The notes under the pieces were generated by a model. That model made no database searches. It was not told where the DNA came from and saw only the letters and a program-made list of their open reading frames with translations. From positions 3,968,001 through 4,032,000 of the forward strand of contig NC_008709.1 of the NCBI RefSeq assembly GCF_000015285.1: a stretch of 64,000 bases of DNA, in the 5' to 3' direction. Both the position numbers and the translations under genes were made by a program. Within the stretch, counting starts at the first letter, position 1, and each line of letters opens with the position of its first letter. The stretch comes from Psychromonas ingrahamii 37. GTDB taxonomy: Bacteria; Pseudomonadota; Gammaproteobacteria; Enterobacterales; Psychromonadaceae. Below are positions 18,521 through 28,903 of this stretch, in pieces.

Positions 18521-18560
18521 AGGGATGTAGCATTAAAACTACTTCCCTAATAAATTGATA

Positions 18561-18609
18561 GTTAAAGAGTAACCTTGCCTAGTTACTCTAGGTAAGGTTA
18601 CTCTTTAAC
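18561..18609. repeat. Long hairpin downstream of glpD
   Basis: A 21-bp stem (18561-18581 / 18589-18609) with one G:T-type mismatch encloses a 7-nt loop. It sits 40 bp after the glpD stop. It lacks a T-run, so it is not a classic terminator, but it may end or stabilise the glpD transcript. Confidence 0.7.
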
Positions 18610-18649
18610 GTTAGTACACAAGCTGAGCAAGTGGCTATTAAATTTATAC

Positions 18650-20263
18650 TCAATTGAAGTTGGCTGTACTGCGAAACTCGGCGACTTTTTGCTGCGCGTT
18701 TTCACCAAAAATACGTTCGCTGACAGCTTCCAGTCCTTTTGCATTATCTAAATATTCTTTACGAATAACAAGGGTTGCTTTTGAACGTCTACGCAATAGA
18801 TCATCGAGGTTAACAATCATTTCATGGTCGGCTACCCAATCGATTTCAGCCCAAGTAAACTCTGTATGTTCAAGTGCTAGATTTGCCTTTTCAGGGTTCT
18901 GCTTAATAGCTTCCAATAGAATAAAAGCATCTTCACCATAACGACGCCAGAAACGACCCGATAAAGGCTCAATAGCTCCTTTTGGAGTCAATTTATCAAT
19001 ATTAAATTCTTCAATAGCGCTCATAAATTTTGCTTTAACTGAGTCAGCTGGCTCGCCATACCAGATTGATTCTGATTTTGGCAGTGGAATAGATAAACTT
19101 TTAACTATCTCTGCAATTTCTTCACCTACGTTAATACAATCCGTCAGCTTACCACCAAAAATACTAATGTGTTTATCGGCTTTATTAACATCTATTGCAT
19201 GCTTACGTGACAAGGCAACCCAATCAGCAACACCTTCTTCGGCTTCAATCGCTAATGGTCGTACACCACACCGCTCTGCAATAATGTCAGCTTTGGTTAG
19301 CGGCTTATCTAATTCTAATAAGGCATTGGCATTATCGAGAATAAATTGACGATCTTCGTCGGTTACCGATGTTTGATGACTCTCAACTTGATTATCTGTT
19401 GTGCCAATACAGGTTTTATTTCCCATAGGTAAGACAAAGAATAAACGCCCATCACTGGCAAAAAATGCCAATACACGGTGTTCTTTTGAAATACGATCAA
19501 CGGTTAAATGAACACCCTTAGAAAATAAATGATGATGTGATGTTTTCTGCTCAGACCCTTTATTAACTTGGTCAACCAAAGGACCACAGGCATTGATCAG
19601 TGTTTTCGCTTTAATAGTGAATATTTTATTATTGGTAGTATCTTTCGCTTGTATTACCCATAGTCCGTTTTCACGAACGGCATTTACCGATTCTACATAG
19701 TTAGCAACAGCCGCCGATTTTTTTGCAGCAGCCGTTATAAAATTAAAAACAAAACGTGAGTCATTATCTTTTAAGAATGCATCTGAATATTCAAAACCTG
19801 CTTGTGCGCCCTCTGTCTTAATGCTTGGCTCTAATTTCTTGATAGCATTTCGAGTAAGATACTTAGGTGCCATCGTAAATAATCGTCCAAATAACCAATA
19901 AGCCAAAGTCCCCATAAACACAAACCAGACAGGAAAACGAAAACCTTTTTGAATAGTTGTTAAGAAACGAACCTCAGTAACCGATGACGGATAATGTCTC
20001 ATAAGGTTGTTACGGCTTTTACAAAGCTTATTAACTAATAAATATTCATGGCTCTCCAGGTATTTGATACCACCCCATGCAAGATTCGATGAATTAGAGC
20101 TCGTTGCTCCTGCAAAATCTCCCTTATCAATAAGGCCAACTTTAGCACCTTTAGCAGCCAAAGATGCAGCTGCAACAGCACCATTGATACCACCGCCTAA
20201 AATAAGTACATCTAGCTCATCTTCAGCCAGTTGCTTAATATTGTTTATTCGATTGAGGCTCAT
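18650..20263 (-). CDS. glpD: Aerobic glycerol-3-phosphate dehydrogenase
   Basis: GlpD oxidises glycerol-3-phosphate to dihydroxyacetone phosphate at the inner membrane and passes electrons to quinone through FAD. The 537-residue protein has the dinucleotide fold VLILGGGINGAVAAASLAAK near the N-terminus, then TSSNSSNLAWGGIKYLE and LINACGPLVDQV. LPMGNKTCIGTTDN follows, and FGGKLTDCINVGEEIA closes the FAD domain. A C-terminal helical domain with DLLRRRSKATL follows. All family motifs are present. GlpR-like half-sites lie just upstream. No glpF or glpK is in the window. Confidence 0.93.
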   Translation of the reverse strand: MSLNRINNIKQLAEDELDVLILGGGINGAVAAASLAAKGAKVGLIDKGDFAGATSSNSSNLAWGGIKYLESHEYLLVNKLCKSRNNLMRHYPSSVTEVRFLTTIQKGFRFPVWFVFMGTLAYWLFGRLFTMAPKYLTRNAIKKLEPSIKTEGAQAGFEYSDAFLKDNDSRFVFNFITAAAKKSAAVANYVESVNAVRENGLWVIQAKDTTNNKIFTIKAKTLINACGPLVDQVNKGSEQKTSHHHLFSKGVHLTVDRISKEHRVLAFFASDGRLFFVLPMGNKTCIGTTDNQVESHQTSVTDEDRQFILDNANALLELDKPLTKADIIAERCGVRPLAIEAEEGVADWVALSRKHAIDVNKADKHISIFGGKLTDCINVGEEIAEIVKSLSIPLPKSESIWYGEPADSVKAKFMSAIEEFNIDKLTPKGAIEPLSGRFWRRYGEDAFILLEAIKQNPEKANLALEHTEFTWAEIDWVADHEMIVNLDDLLRRRSKATLVIRKEYLDNAKGLEAVSERIFGENAQQKVAEFRSTANFN

Positions 20264-20281
20264 TTCGGAATCCTTGATTTA

Positions 20282-20331
20282 AATGTTCGATAGCTCACAA
20301 TAATGTTCGTTTCCGCTCACATTAGAGCATA
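20282..20331. promoter_or_regulatory. GlpR-type operator cluster upstream of glpD
   Basis: Two perfect GlpR half-sites, AATGTTCGAT (20282-20291) and AATGTTCGTT (20302-20311), are 20 bp apart in the same orientation. An inverted 9/10 half-site, TTAGAGCATA, lies at 20322-20331, 10 bp after the second. They begin 18 bp upstream of the glpD start. GlpR would repress glpD unless glycerol-3-phosphate is present. Confidence 0.55.
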
Positions 20332-20430
20332 TAGTCGTTCTAATTAATATGATTATTAGCAGATTACTGACAAAATATGATCGCGAGTTAATGAGTTAGT
20401 TGAGAAAATAAAGAATAACTAGCAGCAGTC

Positions 20431-20464
20431 AAAACAAAAAACCAACTGAGCAACCCTAGTTGGT
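20431..20464 (-). terminator. Minus-strand terminator upstream of glpD
   Basis: Read on the minus strand, accaact and agttggt form a 7-bp stem (complement of 20458-20464 and 20441-20447) followed by ttttttgtttt. It would stop transcription arriving from the treR side. No gene ends near it, so treR may have a long 3' UTR or a gene has been lost here. Confidence 0.65.
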
Positions 20465-20820
20465 AATAAATTTGTTAAGTTATTTTAATCTCAGACTATA
20501 TCAATGCAGGGTAATAATTTTTTTCTATCCAAAAAGAACAATCTTCTCATGCCTTACTCAGAACACTTTTATATTGAATGAAATTTGTATTTGAAAGGTT
20601 AACAGTCCTTAACAATCAGCGCATTTCAAATAATTCATGGTGAAATTTACTGGCATTAAGTCATAATTGAGTAAAATCAGACTGCAATTTATTGTATAAA
20701 ATAAGTCTGAGAAGATTATGAAGGAAATAAGGATATATCAAAAAGCAGATTCAACTTTGAGGGTAGAAGACCAAAAAAAATAATAAAGTCGTCAATAATT
20801 GCGAAGGGAAATGAGCACTA

Positions 20821-20981
20821 ATACCAAATCCATTAATTTTCTGCTCATTTATACGTGTTAAAACACATACTAGCTTCGTGATTGATTTTATAATTAGAAC
20901 AACTAGTTAGTGCAATCAATGCCTTGCTTTCATGCGTTTTTCCGGTGCCTAAATAGATCTCTTAATTAGTGGAATTGGTAT
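20821..20981. mobile_element. MITE-like element with ATACCAA terminal repeats
   Basis: The element begins ataccaaatccattaatt and ends as its imperfect inverse, aattagtggaattggtat, 161 bp in all. Flanks are cta at the left and aac at the right, like the two other elements in this window. Its interior differs from them and has no coding capacity. The rest of the 20332-21170 spacer shows nothing else that I recognise besides the terminator at 20431. Confidence 0.6.
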
Positions 20982-21170
20982 AACAAGACGTAAGCTGCAT
21001 TCGAATATTATTATCACTTCAGCAAATAATCCAGTACTATTCTGAACCACTTTAGCTGACCATAAAATGGTGACGAACAGAACATTCCAAATAAAACTCA
21101 CAACCCAGTTAGGAATAATTTTAACCTGCAAGCATTATCACCTTTTTAGTGCTTTTTTTATGAGTGCTTA

Positions 21171-22127
21171 TTAAGATGGGTTAGCTAGGAAGGCCTGTTG
21201 GGTAATGTGCATCACTTCGCGTCCGCCCTCTAACTGTTTGATAAGTAAATCTGCAGAAGTTTTGCCTACCGCGTAATAACCGGGATCGATACTGAATGTA
21301 TTTGGAAAAATAAAGGCTAATAAATCTGTTGCCCCCACACCTGATACCAGTATTTCGCTGCGGCCAAGTTCCTGAAGACGTTTAGCAACCCCCATCGCTA
21401 AGGTATCACTGGCACAAACAATTGCCTCTGTTTCAGGCATCAGCACCAAATCAGTGAGTTCATAAGCACTGTGATAATTCAGTAACCCTGTTTGATAGTG
21501 CGGTTTTATATTGGCAGACTGACAATAATCCAAATAAGCATTAAGACGCATTAAGCCCGTTGTTTTATCCTTAATATCGACACCGATAAAACTAATATGC
21601 TGCTTTCCCTGTGCCTGCATATAGTTCATTGCCTGTTTAATAATGCCATCATTATCATAACCAACAGATGAAACACGCTTACTATCAACGGCAATAACCA
21701 CGGCTTTATGGGCTAACTTTTCAACGCTTGATAAATCACAGCCGGTAAAACCAAATAAAATAACACCATCAACATCTTTTTTTTGTAAAACGGCTAAATG
21801 CTCATCGGTTTTTGCTGCACTAAATTGCCCTTCCATAATCAGCGCATCGTAACCCGCTGCATAGATCACTTCCAGAATAGCACTCACCACTTTATTTTCG
21901 GAGGCAGAATCCAAACGAGATAAAATAATACCGATAACGTTGGTACGCCCGCCACCCATAATTTGGGCTGATTTCGATGGCACAAAACCAGATTCCTGAA
22001 TAAGTCGCTGCACTTTTTCTCGGGTACTCGCCTTTACTTTAGGGTCGTTAGTTAAGACACGGGAAACGGTCGATTTTCCAACCCCGGCTAACTTTGCGAT
22101 ATCAAGAATAGTTAATTTTTTTGTCAT
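21171..22127 (-). CDS. treR: Trehalose operon repressor TreR (LacI family)
   Basis: The 318-residue protein has the LacI-type helix-turn-helix LTILDIAKLAGVGKSTVSRV at its N-terminus and a periplasmic-binding-like sensor domain. Specific segments match E. coli TreR: SRLDSASENKVV, YDALIMEGQFS, VDGVILFGFTG and the SIDPGYYAVGKTSADLL region. TreR represses treBC and is released by trehalose-6-phosphate. No trehalose transporter or hydrolase is next to it here, only 0.9 kb of noncoding DNA downstream. Confidence 0.85.
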   Translation of the reverse strand: MTKKLTILDIAKLAGVGKSTVSRVLTNDPKVKASTREKVQRLIQESGFVPSKSAQIMGGGRTNVIGIILSRLDSASENKVVSAILEVIYAAGYDALIMEGQFSAAKTDEHLAVLQKKDVDGVILFGFTGCDLSSVEKLAHKAVVIAVDSKRVSSVGYDNDGIIKQAMNYMQAQGKQHISFIGVDIKDKTTGLMRLNAYLDYCQSANIKPHYQTGLLNYHSAYELTDLVLMPETEAIVCASDTLAMGVAKRLQELGRSEILVSGVGATDLLAFIFPNTFSIDPGYYAVGKTSADLLIKQLEGGREVMHITQQAFLANPS

Positions 22128-22220
22128 AAGTTTATTCGAGTTGAAAAAGACTTGTTTATTATCTCTGTGATGGGAGGGATTTTAATGATTTTACAGAGTG
22201 GCGTGAATATCAATAATTAA

Positions 22221-22260
22221 AAAAAGCCTTTATCACTTTACAAGTATAAAGGCTTTTTAT
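22221..22260. terminator. Terminator after purA
   Basis: aaaaagcctttat (22221-22233) and ataaaggcttttt (22246-22258) form a 13-bp stem with A- and T-tracts on either side. It lies just past the purA stop on the minus strand. Confidence 0.9.
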
Positions 22261-22278
22261 TAACAGCTGACCGTTTGA

Positions 22279-23607
<1,329 letters not shown>

Positions 23608-23710
23608 CTAGCGAATTAAACGCAGATTTTAGCAAACATTAAACCTGCATTTCAAGCACGATGTTCAGATCTTTACGAACTAACCCATTTACGGCTTTAT
23701 TGAGGACACA

Positions 23711-23736
23711 AAAAAGGGCGGTAAACCGCCCTTTTT
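23711..23736. terminator. Terminator after hflC
   Basis: aaaaagggcggt (23711-23722) and accgcccttttt (23725-23736) form a 12-bp GC-rich stem with a 2-nt loop, 18 bp after the hflC stop. Confidence 0.92.
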
Positions 23737-23753
23737 CAATAAGAAAAATAAAA

Positions 23754-24620
23754 TTAATCTTTGTTGTTCATGTACTTAAAGAAGTCCGAGTCCGGGCTTA
23801 ACACCATGACATCATCTTTCCCTGTAAAACTTTTCTCATACGCTTTCATACTGCGTAAAAAAGAGAAGAATTCAGCATCTTGTGAATAAGAGTCGCCATA
23901 TATTTGTGAAGACTCAGCATCACCCACCCCGCGAATCTCCAAAGATTCTTTATTAGCTTGGGCGAGCATGATAGAGACTTTCCGGTCAATATTAGCGCGA
24001 ATGACTTCTGATTGCTCTTGACCTTTAGAGCGATGCTCTTTTGCTACTGCTAATCGCTCAGCACGCATCCGTTTGTAAACACTGTTGCTGACTTCGTCAG
24101 GTAGATTGATTCTTTTGATCCGAACATCAACAACCTTAATACCTAATTCACTTGAACGAGCCATACGTTTCAGTGCTGTTTCCATCACTTGACCACGTTT
24201 ACCCGAGACAATATCGGTAATAGTATGCGAACCTATCTCACTGCGTAATCCATTATTAATTTTACGCTTAAGTAAGGATTCAGCCTGCATTTTATTGCCG
24301 CCTGTTGCCAAAAAGTAAACCGCTAAATCATCAATCTGCCATTTCACGTAAGAGTCGATGATTAAATCTTTTTTCTCAGAAGTCACAAAGCGATCTGCTT
24401 TATCATCCAAGGTTTGGATACGCGTGTCCATGCTGCGCACGGAATCAATAAAAGGAATTTTAAAGTGTAAGCCAGGCGGATAAGCAACAGGATCACCCGC
24501 TGCATCACGTTTAACTTTACTAAATTGCATTACTATTCCATGCTGCCCTTCCGTGATAACAAATGCGCTGCTGAAAAGCATCGCAATAATCAGTACTGGA
24601 AGTATTAATAATTTATTCAT
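23754..24620 (-). CDS. hflC: HflC, regulator of the FtsH protease
   Basis: HflC and HflK form a membrane-bound SPFH-domain cage around the FtsH protease and modulate its activity. The 288-residue protein has an N-terminal membrane anchor (LLILPVLIIAMLFSSAFVI), then VITEGQHGIVMQFSKVKRD, the SPFH core with PPGLHFKIPFIDSVRSMDTR, and the coiled-coil helix RMRAERLAVAKEHRSKGQEQ. It overlaps the hflK stop by one base, consistent with translational coupling. Confidence 0.94.
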   Translation of the reverse strand: MNKLLILPVLIIAMLFSSAFVITEGQHGIVMQFSKVKRDAAGDPVAYPPGLHFKIPFIDSVRSMDTRIQTLDDKADRFVTSEKKDLIIDSYVKWQIDDLAVYFLATGGNKMQAESLLKRKINNGLRSEIGSHTITDIVSGKRGQVMETALKRMARSSELGIKVVDVRIKRINLPDEVSNSVYKRMRAERLAVAKEHRSKGQEQSEVIRANIDRKVSIMLAQANKESLEIRGVGDAESSQIYGDSYSQDAEFFSFLRSMKAYEKSFTGKDDVMVLSPDSDFFKYMNNKD

Positions 24621-25792
24621 TAGTAGTCTCTCCCAGAGCTTCTGTTACTACTACGACTCGGCGAAGTAGTTCCGCCCGCTCGTTCATCTTGGTCTGCTTT
24701 TTCATCGGCACGTGAACGTGTTTCAATTTCTGAAACACTTTTATCCAGCCCTACTTTATCTGTGCTTCCGCCCATCAATTTATCCAATGGAAGAAAAGTT
24801 AAATTACCACCAGCATTATTATCAATAAGCACTTTAGAGGTGCTATCCAATACCTTTTCCATGGTTTCCAGATAGAGACGTTGACGAGTCACTTCAGGGT
24901 TGGCTTGATATTGAGGTAATAATTGATTAAAACGGGCAACTTCACCCTGCGCTTTTAAAATAAGACCTTCTTTATAAGCTAGGGCCTGCTGTTCAATACG
25001 TTTTACTTGACCACGAGCGATCGGTGCTTTTTCACGTTCATAAGCTTCAGCTTCACGTATAAAACGCTGTTCATCTTCCTGCGCGGCAATAGCATCATCA
25101 AAGGCATCTTTAACTTCTTCAGGCGGACGTGTTTGTTGTAAGTTAACATCCACAACATCGATACCTAAATCGTATGATTCGATAATATCGTCGATCATTA
25201 CCCATGTTTCCTGGCGCACCACTTCACGGCCTGTTGTTAACACATCATCCATAGTCGAATGACCAACAACAAAACGCAATGAACTATCTAATGCTTGTAA
25301 TAAACTGTTATCCGCATTAGTGACACTAAACAGGTATTTTTCAGGTGCAATAATACGGTACTGCACTTCCATGCCAACCTTAACAATATTTTCATCTTCC
25401 GTCAGCATGAACCCCGTTGTTGGCATAGTACGAAATGCTTCAACGTTAATCGGAATAATTTGATCAATAAACTTCGGATTCCAATGCAAACCCGCTTCAA
25501 CTTGAGAATGGTAAGCACCAAAACGTAATACGACACCACGATCAGATTCTTTAATCGTATACCAACCACTGACAAACCAAACAATAGCAATTATTGCAAA
25601 CACGGCAATAATGGCAATATTACCGCCACCCTTATTGCCGCTGTCGTCTGAAGAAGGCTTTTTACCAAACAAACCACCGAGTAATTTTGATAATTTCTGG
25701 AAAACGACATCAAGATCAGGCGGTCCCTGATCTTTCTTTTTATCATTGTTTTTCCACGGGTCTTTATCTTTTCCCGGTTCGTTCCAAGCCAT
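24620..25792 (-). CDS. hflK: HflK, regulator of the FtsH protease
   Basis: HflK partners HflC. The 390-residue protein has the typical charged Gly/Asp/Lys-rich cytoplasmic N-terminus (MAWNEPGKDKDPW), then a transmembrane helix (IAIIAVFAIIAIVWFVSG, about residues 57-74). The SPFH domain has GVVLRFGAYHSQVEAGLHW, and the long helix has EREKAPIARGQVKRIEQQAL. A Ser/Arg-rich tail ends the protein. Sequence and length are standard. The operon order hflX-hflK-hflC is conserved. Confidence 0.94.
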   Translation of the reverse strand: MAWNEPGKDKDPWKNNDKKKDQGPPDLDVVFQKLSKLLGGLFGKKPSSDDSGNKGGGNIAIIAVFAIIAIVWFVSGWYTIKESDRGVVLRFGAYHSQVEAGLHWNPKFIDQIIPINVEAFRTMPTTGFMLTEDENIVKVGMEVQYRIIAPEKYLFSVTNADNSLLQALDSSLRFVVGHSTMDDVLTTGREVVRQETWVMIDDIIESYDLGIDVVDVNLQQTRPPEEVKDAFDDAIAAQEDEQRFIREAEAYEREKAPIARGQVKRIEQQALAYKEGLILKAQGEVARFNQLLPQYQANPEVTRQRLYLETMEKVLDSTSKVLIDNNAGGNLTFLPLDKLMGGSTDKVGLDKSVSEIETRSRADEKADQDERAGGTTSPSRSSNRSSGRDY

Positions 25793-25900
25793 ATATAGCT
25801 CCCGATTTAATAATACAAAAAAGTGTTAAGCAATGTAGCAATGTTCTCTCGAATAATAAAGAAAACATGACATAATATGCGGTGAGTTGATTAAAAAAAG

Positions 25901-27205
25901 CTATTTAGCGTTAACCACATACTCCTCTATGGAGGCACCCTGCTGTTTTATCAAGCGCTGCCACTCAATAGCATTTAAACGAATGTCCAATATACAATCA
26001 CCATTGTCAGAATAGGACTCATGTTCAATACAGTCCAACTGGTAAAATAAAGCGCGTAATTTCCCCTCCTCTGATGGTATAGCAAGTTGCAGCGAACGAA
26101 TCTGTCCCGATAAGAGTGTGGTTAATGACTCAAATAACAGCTCTACACCTATACCCGTTTGTGCAGATAACCACACCTTCACAGGTTTTCCCAACTCATC
26201 AAAATCAACATATGGCTCGATACCATCAACGTCATCAATTTTATTCATGATCATAAGTTGCGGCACATCACCGGCATCAATCTCATCTAAGACTGTTTGT
26301 ACAGCCACGATATTATCGTGGTGACTGGGATCTGCACAATCTACAATATGTAATAATAATGTAGCGTCACGGGTTTCCTGCAGCGTGGCTTTAAAGGCCG
26401 CGACCAAATCATGCGGTAAGTGACGAATAAAGCCGACGGTATCGGCTAAAATACAAGTGCCAACATCCACAACATCAACTTTACGTAGCGTAGGGTCAAG
26501 TGTTGCAAATAGTTGATCGGCGGCGTAAACGCCTGCATCGGTAAGGTGATTAAATAGTGTAGATTTGCCCGCATTGGTATAGCCAACCAGTGCAACAGTT
26601 GGCACTTCATTACGTTTACGAGCTCGACGCCCCTGCTCACGCTGTTTTTCCACTTTTGCTAAACGCGATTTAATGGTGCTGATACGTGCCCGCAATAAAC
26701 GTCTATCGGTTTCTAATTGAGTTTCACCTGGCCCACGTAATCCGATGCCCCCTTTTTGTCGTTCCAAATGCGTCCAGCCACGAATAAGTCGCGTAGAAAG
26801 GTAACGTAATTGCGCTAATTCTACCTGCAGTCTGCCCTCATAAGTCCGCGCGCGTTGGGCAAAGATATCTAAAATCAACGCAGTTCTGTCTAAGACTAAG
26901 CATTCGCATAATGCTTCTAAATTACGTTGTTGAGCCGGGGTCAATGCATGATTAAAGACAACCACATTAGCACCCAATGTTTTGACAGCATCAGCAATTT
27001 CCTGTGCTTTACCCGTGCCGACAAAGTAACGAGCATGGGGGGCTTGGCGGGAACCAGTAACAGTATCAAGCGTATTTACACCGGCAGAACTCACTAAGTG
27101 TTTTAGCTCATCAAGGTCTTCTTTTTTATTCTCATCAGAAAAAGTGATATGAACTAAAACAGCCAGTTCTCCGGCTTCGTAACGATCAAACAAATAAATC
27201 TCCAA
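25901..27205 (-). CDS. hflX: Ribosome-associated GTPase HflX
   Basis: HflX is a GTPase that splits stalled or stressed ribosomes. The 434-residue protein has the N-terminal HflX domain and the glycine-rich linker GGIGLRGPGETQLETDRRLL. The G domain shows GYTNAGKSTLFNHL (G1), DTVGFIRHLPHDLV (G3) and NKIDDV (G4). A short C-terminal domain follows. It belongs to the hfq-hflX-hflK-hflC cluster. Confidence 0.96.
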   Translation of the reverse strand: MEIYLFDRYEAGELAVLVHITFSDENKKEDLDELKHLVSSAGVNTLDTVTGSRQAPHARYFVGTGKAQEIADAVKTLGANVVVFNHALTPAQQRNLEALCECLVLDRTALILDIFAQRARTYEGRLQVELAQLRYLSTRLIRGWTHLERQKGGIGLRGPGETQLETDRRLLRARISTIKSRLAKVEKQREQGRRARKRNEVPTVALVGYTNAGKSTLFNHLTDAGVYAADQLFATLDPTLRKVDVVDVGTCILADTVGFIRHLPHDLVAAFKATLQETRDATLLLHIVDCADPSHHDNIVAVQTVLDEIDAGDVPQLMIMNKIDDVDGIEPYVDFDELGKPVKVWLSAQTGIGVELLFESLTTLLSGQIRSLQLAIPSEEGKLRALFYQLDCIEHESYSDNGDCILDIRLNAIEWQRLIKQQGASIEEYVVNAK

Positions 27206-27294
27206 TTTACAAGAAAAGTAACAATTATCATCCTAACATAAGCCACTTAAGGATAGGATAAAAATAAAGTTTATATAAGGGGAATGAATATTAT

Positions 27295-27320
27295 AAAAAA
27301 AGGCCTGCGCAAAGCAAGCC
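27295..27320 (-). terminator. Terminator after hfq
   Basis: On the minus strand, ggcttgc and gcaggcc (one G:U pair) form a stem around a 5-nt loop and are followed by ttttttt. It lies 29 bp after the hfq stop and may only partly separate hfq from hflX. Confidence 0.75.
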
Positions 27321-27348
27321 AAAATTGAGTGATAAACTGTTTTTATGC

Positions 27349-27582
27349 TTAATCACTTTCAACATGTGGAATAGCCGCGATCGCCCGCGCAGGAACAACG
27401 GTTGAAATAGCATGTTTGTAGACCATTTGACTCACCGTATTTTTCAACAGAATAACAAATTGATCAAAAGACTCAATTTGTCCCTGTAACTTGATGCCAT
27501 TTACTAAATAAATTGCAACTGGAATATGCTCTTTGCGTAACGCATTTAAAAATGGGTCTTGAAGTGACTGTCCTTTTGCCAT
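27349..27582 (-). CDS. hfq: RNA chaperone Hfq
   Basis: Hfq is a hexameric Sm-like protein that pairs small RNAs with mRNAs. The 77-residue sequence starts [20 protein letters not shown] and carries the Sm1 motif [20 protein letters not shown] and the Sm2 motif [10 protein letters not shown]. The C-terminal tail is very short (ends IPHVESD) compared with the 102 residues of E. coli Hfq. It is preceded by miaA, as in E. coli, but with a 400-bp spacer that holds a miaA remnant. Confidence 0.97.
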   Translation of the reverse strand: MAKGQSLQDPFLNALRKEHIPVAIYLVNGIKLQGQIESFDQFVILLKNTVSQMVYKHAISTVVPARAIAAIPHVESD

Positions 27583-27875
27583 TGGGTTTCCCTATTATTA
27601 TTATTATTAGATAGTTTTAATGCACTGTTACTCAATAGTTATTAATACCTGCTCAGTATAAACAATGGTCAAATAAAAACCGATTTGATTGCTCAAAATT
27701 TTGATCCGTAACACTTTCTAGCATCGCCAAACAGTCAAAACTGACGCTTGATTTTGGATTTGCTTTTAAAATTTCACTTGAAATTCACAAAATAAGGCTT
27801 TAACAAGTACCTTCGGTGATAACAACACTGCTCTAATGTCGGTTTAGAACCACTTATAATATGGCTTTTATTCAC

Positions 27876-27941
27876 TCAAAATTATTCGCATCGTTAGTTT
27901 CAAGCCAGATCACATCCTGCCAGCCGCGTAACCCCAGTCTT
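27876..27941 (-). pseudogene. Remnant copy of the miaA 3' end
   Basis: Read on the minus strand, this piece encodes GLRGWQDVIWLETNDANNFE and a stop. It closely matches the end of the intact MiaA next to it ([19 protein letters not shown]). The two are about 110 bp apart as direct repeats. The rest of the 27583-27985 spacer holds nothing that I recognise, though hfq promoters must lie there or in miaA. Confidence 0.75.
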
Positions 27942-27985
27942 TTTAATAAGAAGTTTTGCCGTAGGGAAAATGGCTTAATTACGGC

Positions 27986-28903
27986 TTATAACATCGCCTT
28001 GATGCGTTCAAAATTATCAGCATGACCTGTTTCAAGCCAAGTTACATTTTGCCAGCCGCGTAACCAGGTCATTTGCCGTTTAGCGAGTTGTCTCGTTGCT
28101 ACAATGCCACGAAAGCGCATTTCCTCATAATCCATTGTGCCTTGTAAATATTCCCACATTTGCCGGTAACCAACACAGCGCATTGAGGGTAAATCTAAAT
28201 GCAAATCACCACGTTGATAAAGTTTGCGTACTTCCTGCTCAAACCCGGATTCAAGCATTAGTTCAAAACGTTGCTCGATACGCGCATGTAAGACGCTTTT
28301 TTCAAGGGGTGCGATGGCAAATTGTTTAATATTATAGGGAATAGGATCACTTTTCACTTTTGTCAGTTCAGTTAAGCTTTTGCCTGATATGCGGAAAACC
28401 TCAAGGGCACGCGCTAAACGCTGAGGATCATTCACATGGATACGTGCAGCTGAAACGGGGTCTATCTGCTCAAGCTTATCATGTAAAGCCTGCCAGCCAT
28501 TTTCCAGCGCTTCTTTCTCTATTTGCGCACGTACTTTTGGATTGGCACTGGGCAGCGGAGATAATCCGTCGACTAAGGCTTTGTAATACAGCATAGTCCC
28601 CCCCACTAATAAAGGAGTATGACCACGATCGGTGATCTCCTGCATTAAACTTAATGCATCTTCACGAAAATCACCGGCAGAGTAGGACTCAAGCGGGTCA
28701 ATAATATCAACCAAAGCATGCGGCACTTGTTGCAGCTCGTGATTGCTTGGTTTGGCCGTACCAATATCCATTCCTTTATAAATTAACGCGGAATCAACAC
28801 TGATAATTTCACAGTCACATTGCAAGGCTAATTTTATGGCTAAATCGGTTTTTCCAGAAGCCGTAGGCCCCATTAAAAACAGGGCGGTCGGATAGTTATT
28901 CAT
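27986..28903 (-). CDS. miaA: tRNA dimethylallyltransferase
   Basis: MiaA adds a dimethylallyl group to A37 of tRNAs that read UNN codons. The 305-residue protein has the P-loop [17 protein letters not shown], then [40 protein letters not shown] and [20 protein letters not shown] follow. The C-terminal part has [13 protein letters not shown] and [15 protein letters not shown]. All motifs are standard. Its start overlaps the 3' end of mutL by 8 bp, so the two are translationally coupled. Confidence 0.96.

Larger units (their letters stand above)
17582..18649. other. Decayed gene region between holD and glpD
   Basis: No intact gene is visible in this 1.07 kb. It holds two abutting protein fragments on opposite strands (18040-18141 and 18142-18306), an orphan GlpR-type operator (18491-18520) and a large hairpin (18561-18609). 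The first 450 bp contain an imperfect hairpin around gccctc/gagggc (17742-17778). A short minus-strand frame reading HEQNRREQLEAASFDTITER (about 17860-17930) was not recognised. Confidence 0.6.

Noticed and set aside
20949-21131. 60-codon minus-strand frame between glpD and treR
   Set aside because: It overlaps the end of a MITE-like element, has no recognisable domain, and no ribosome binding site.
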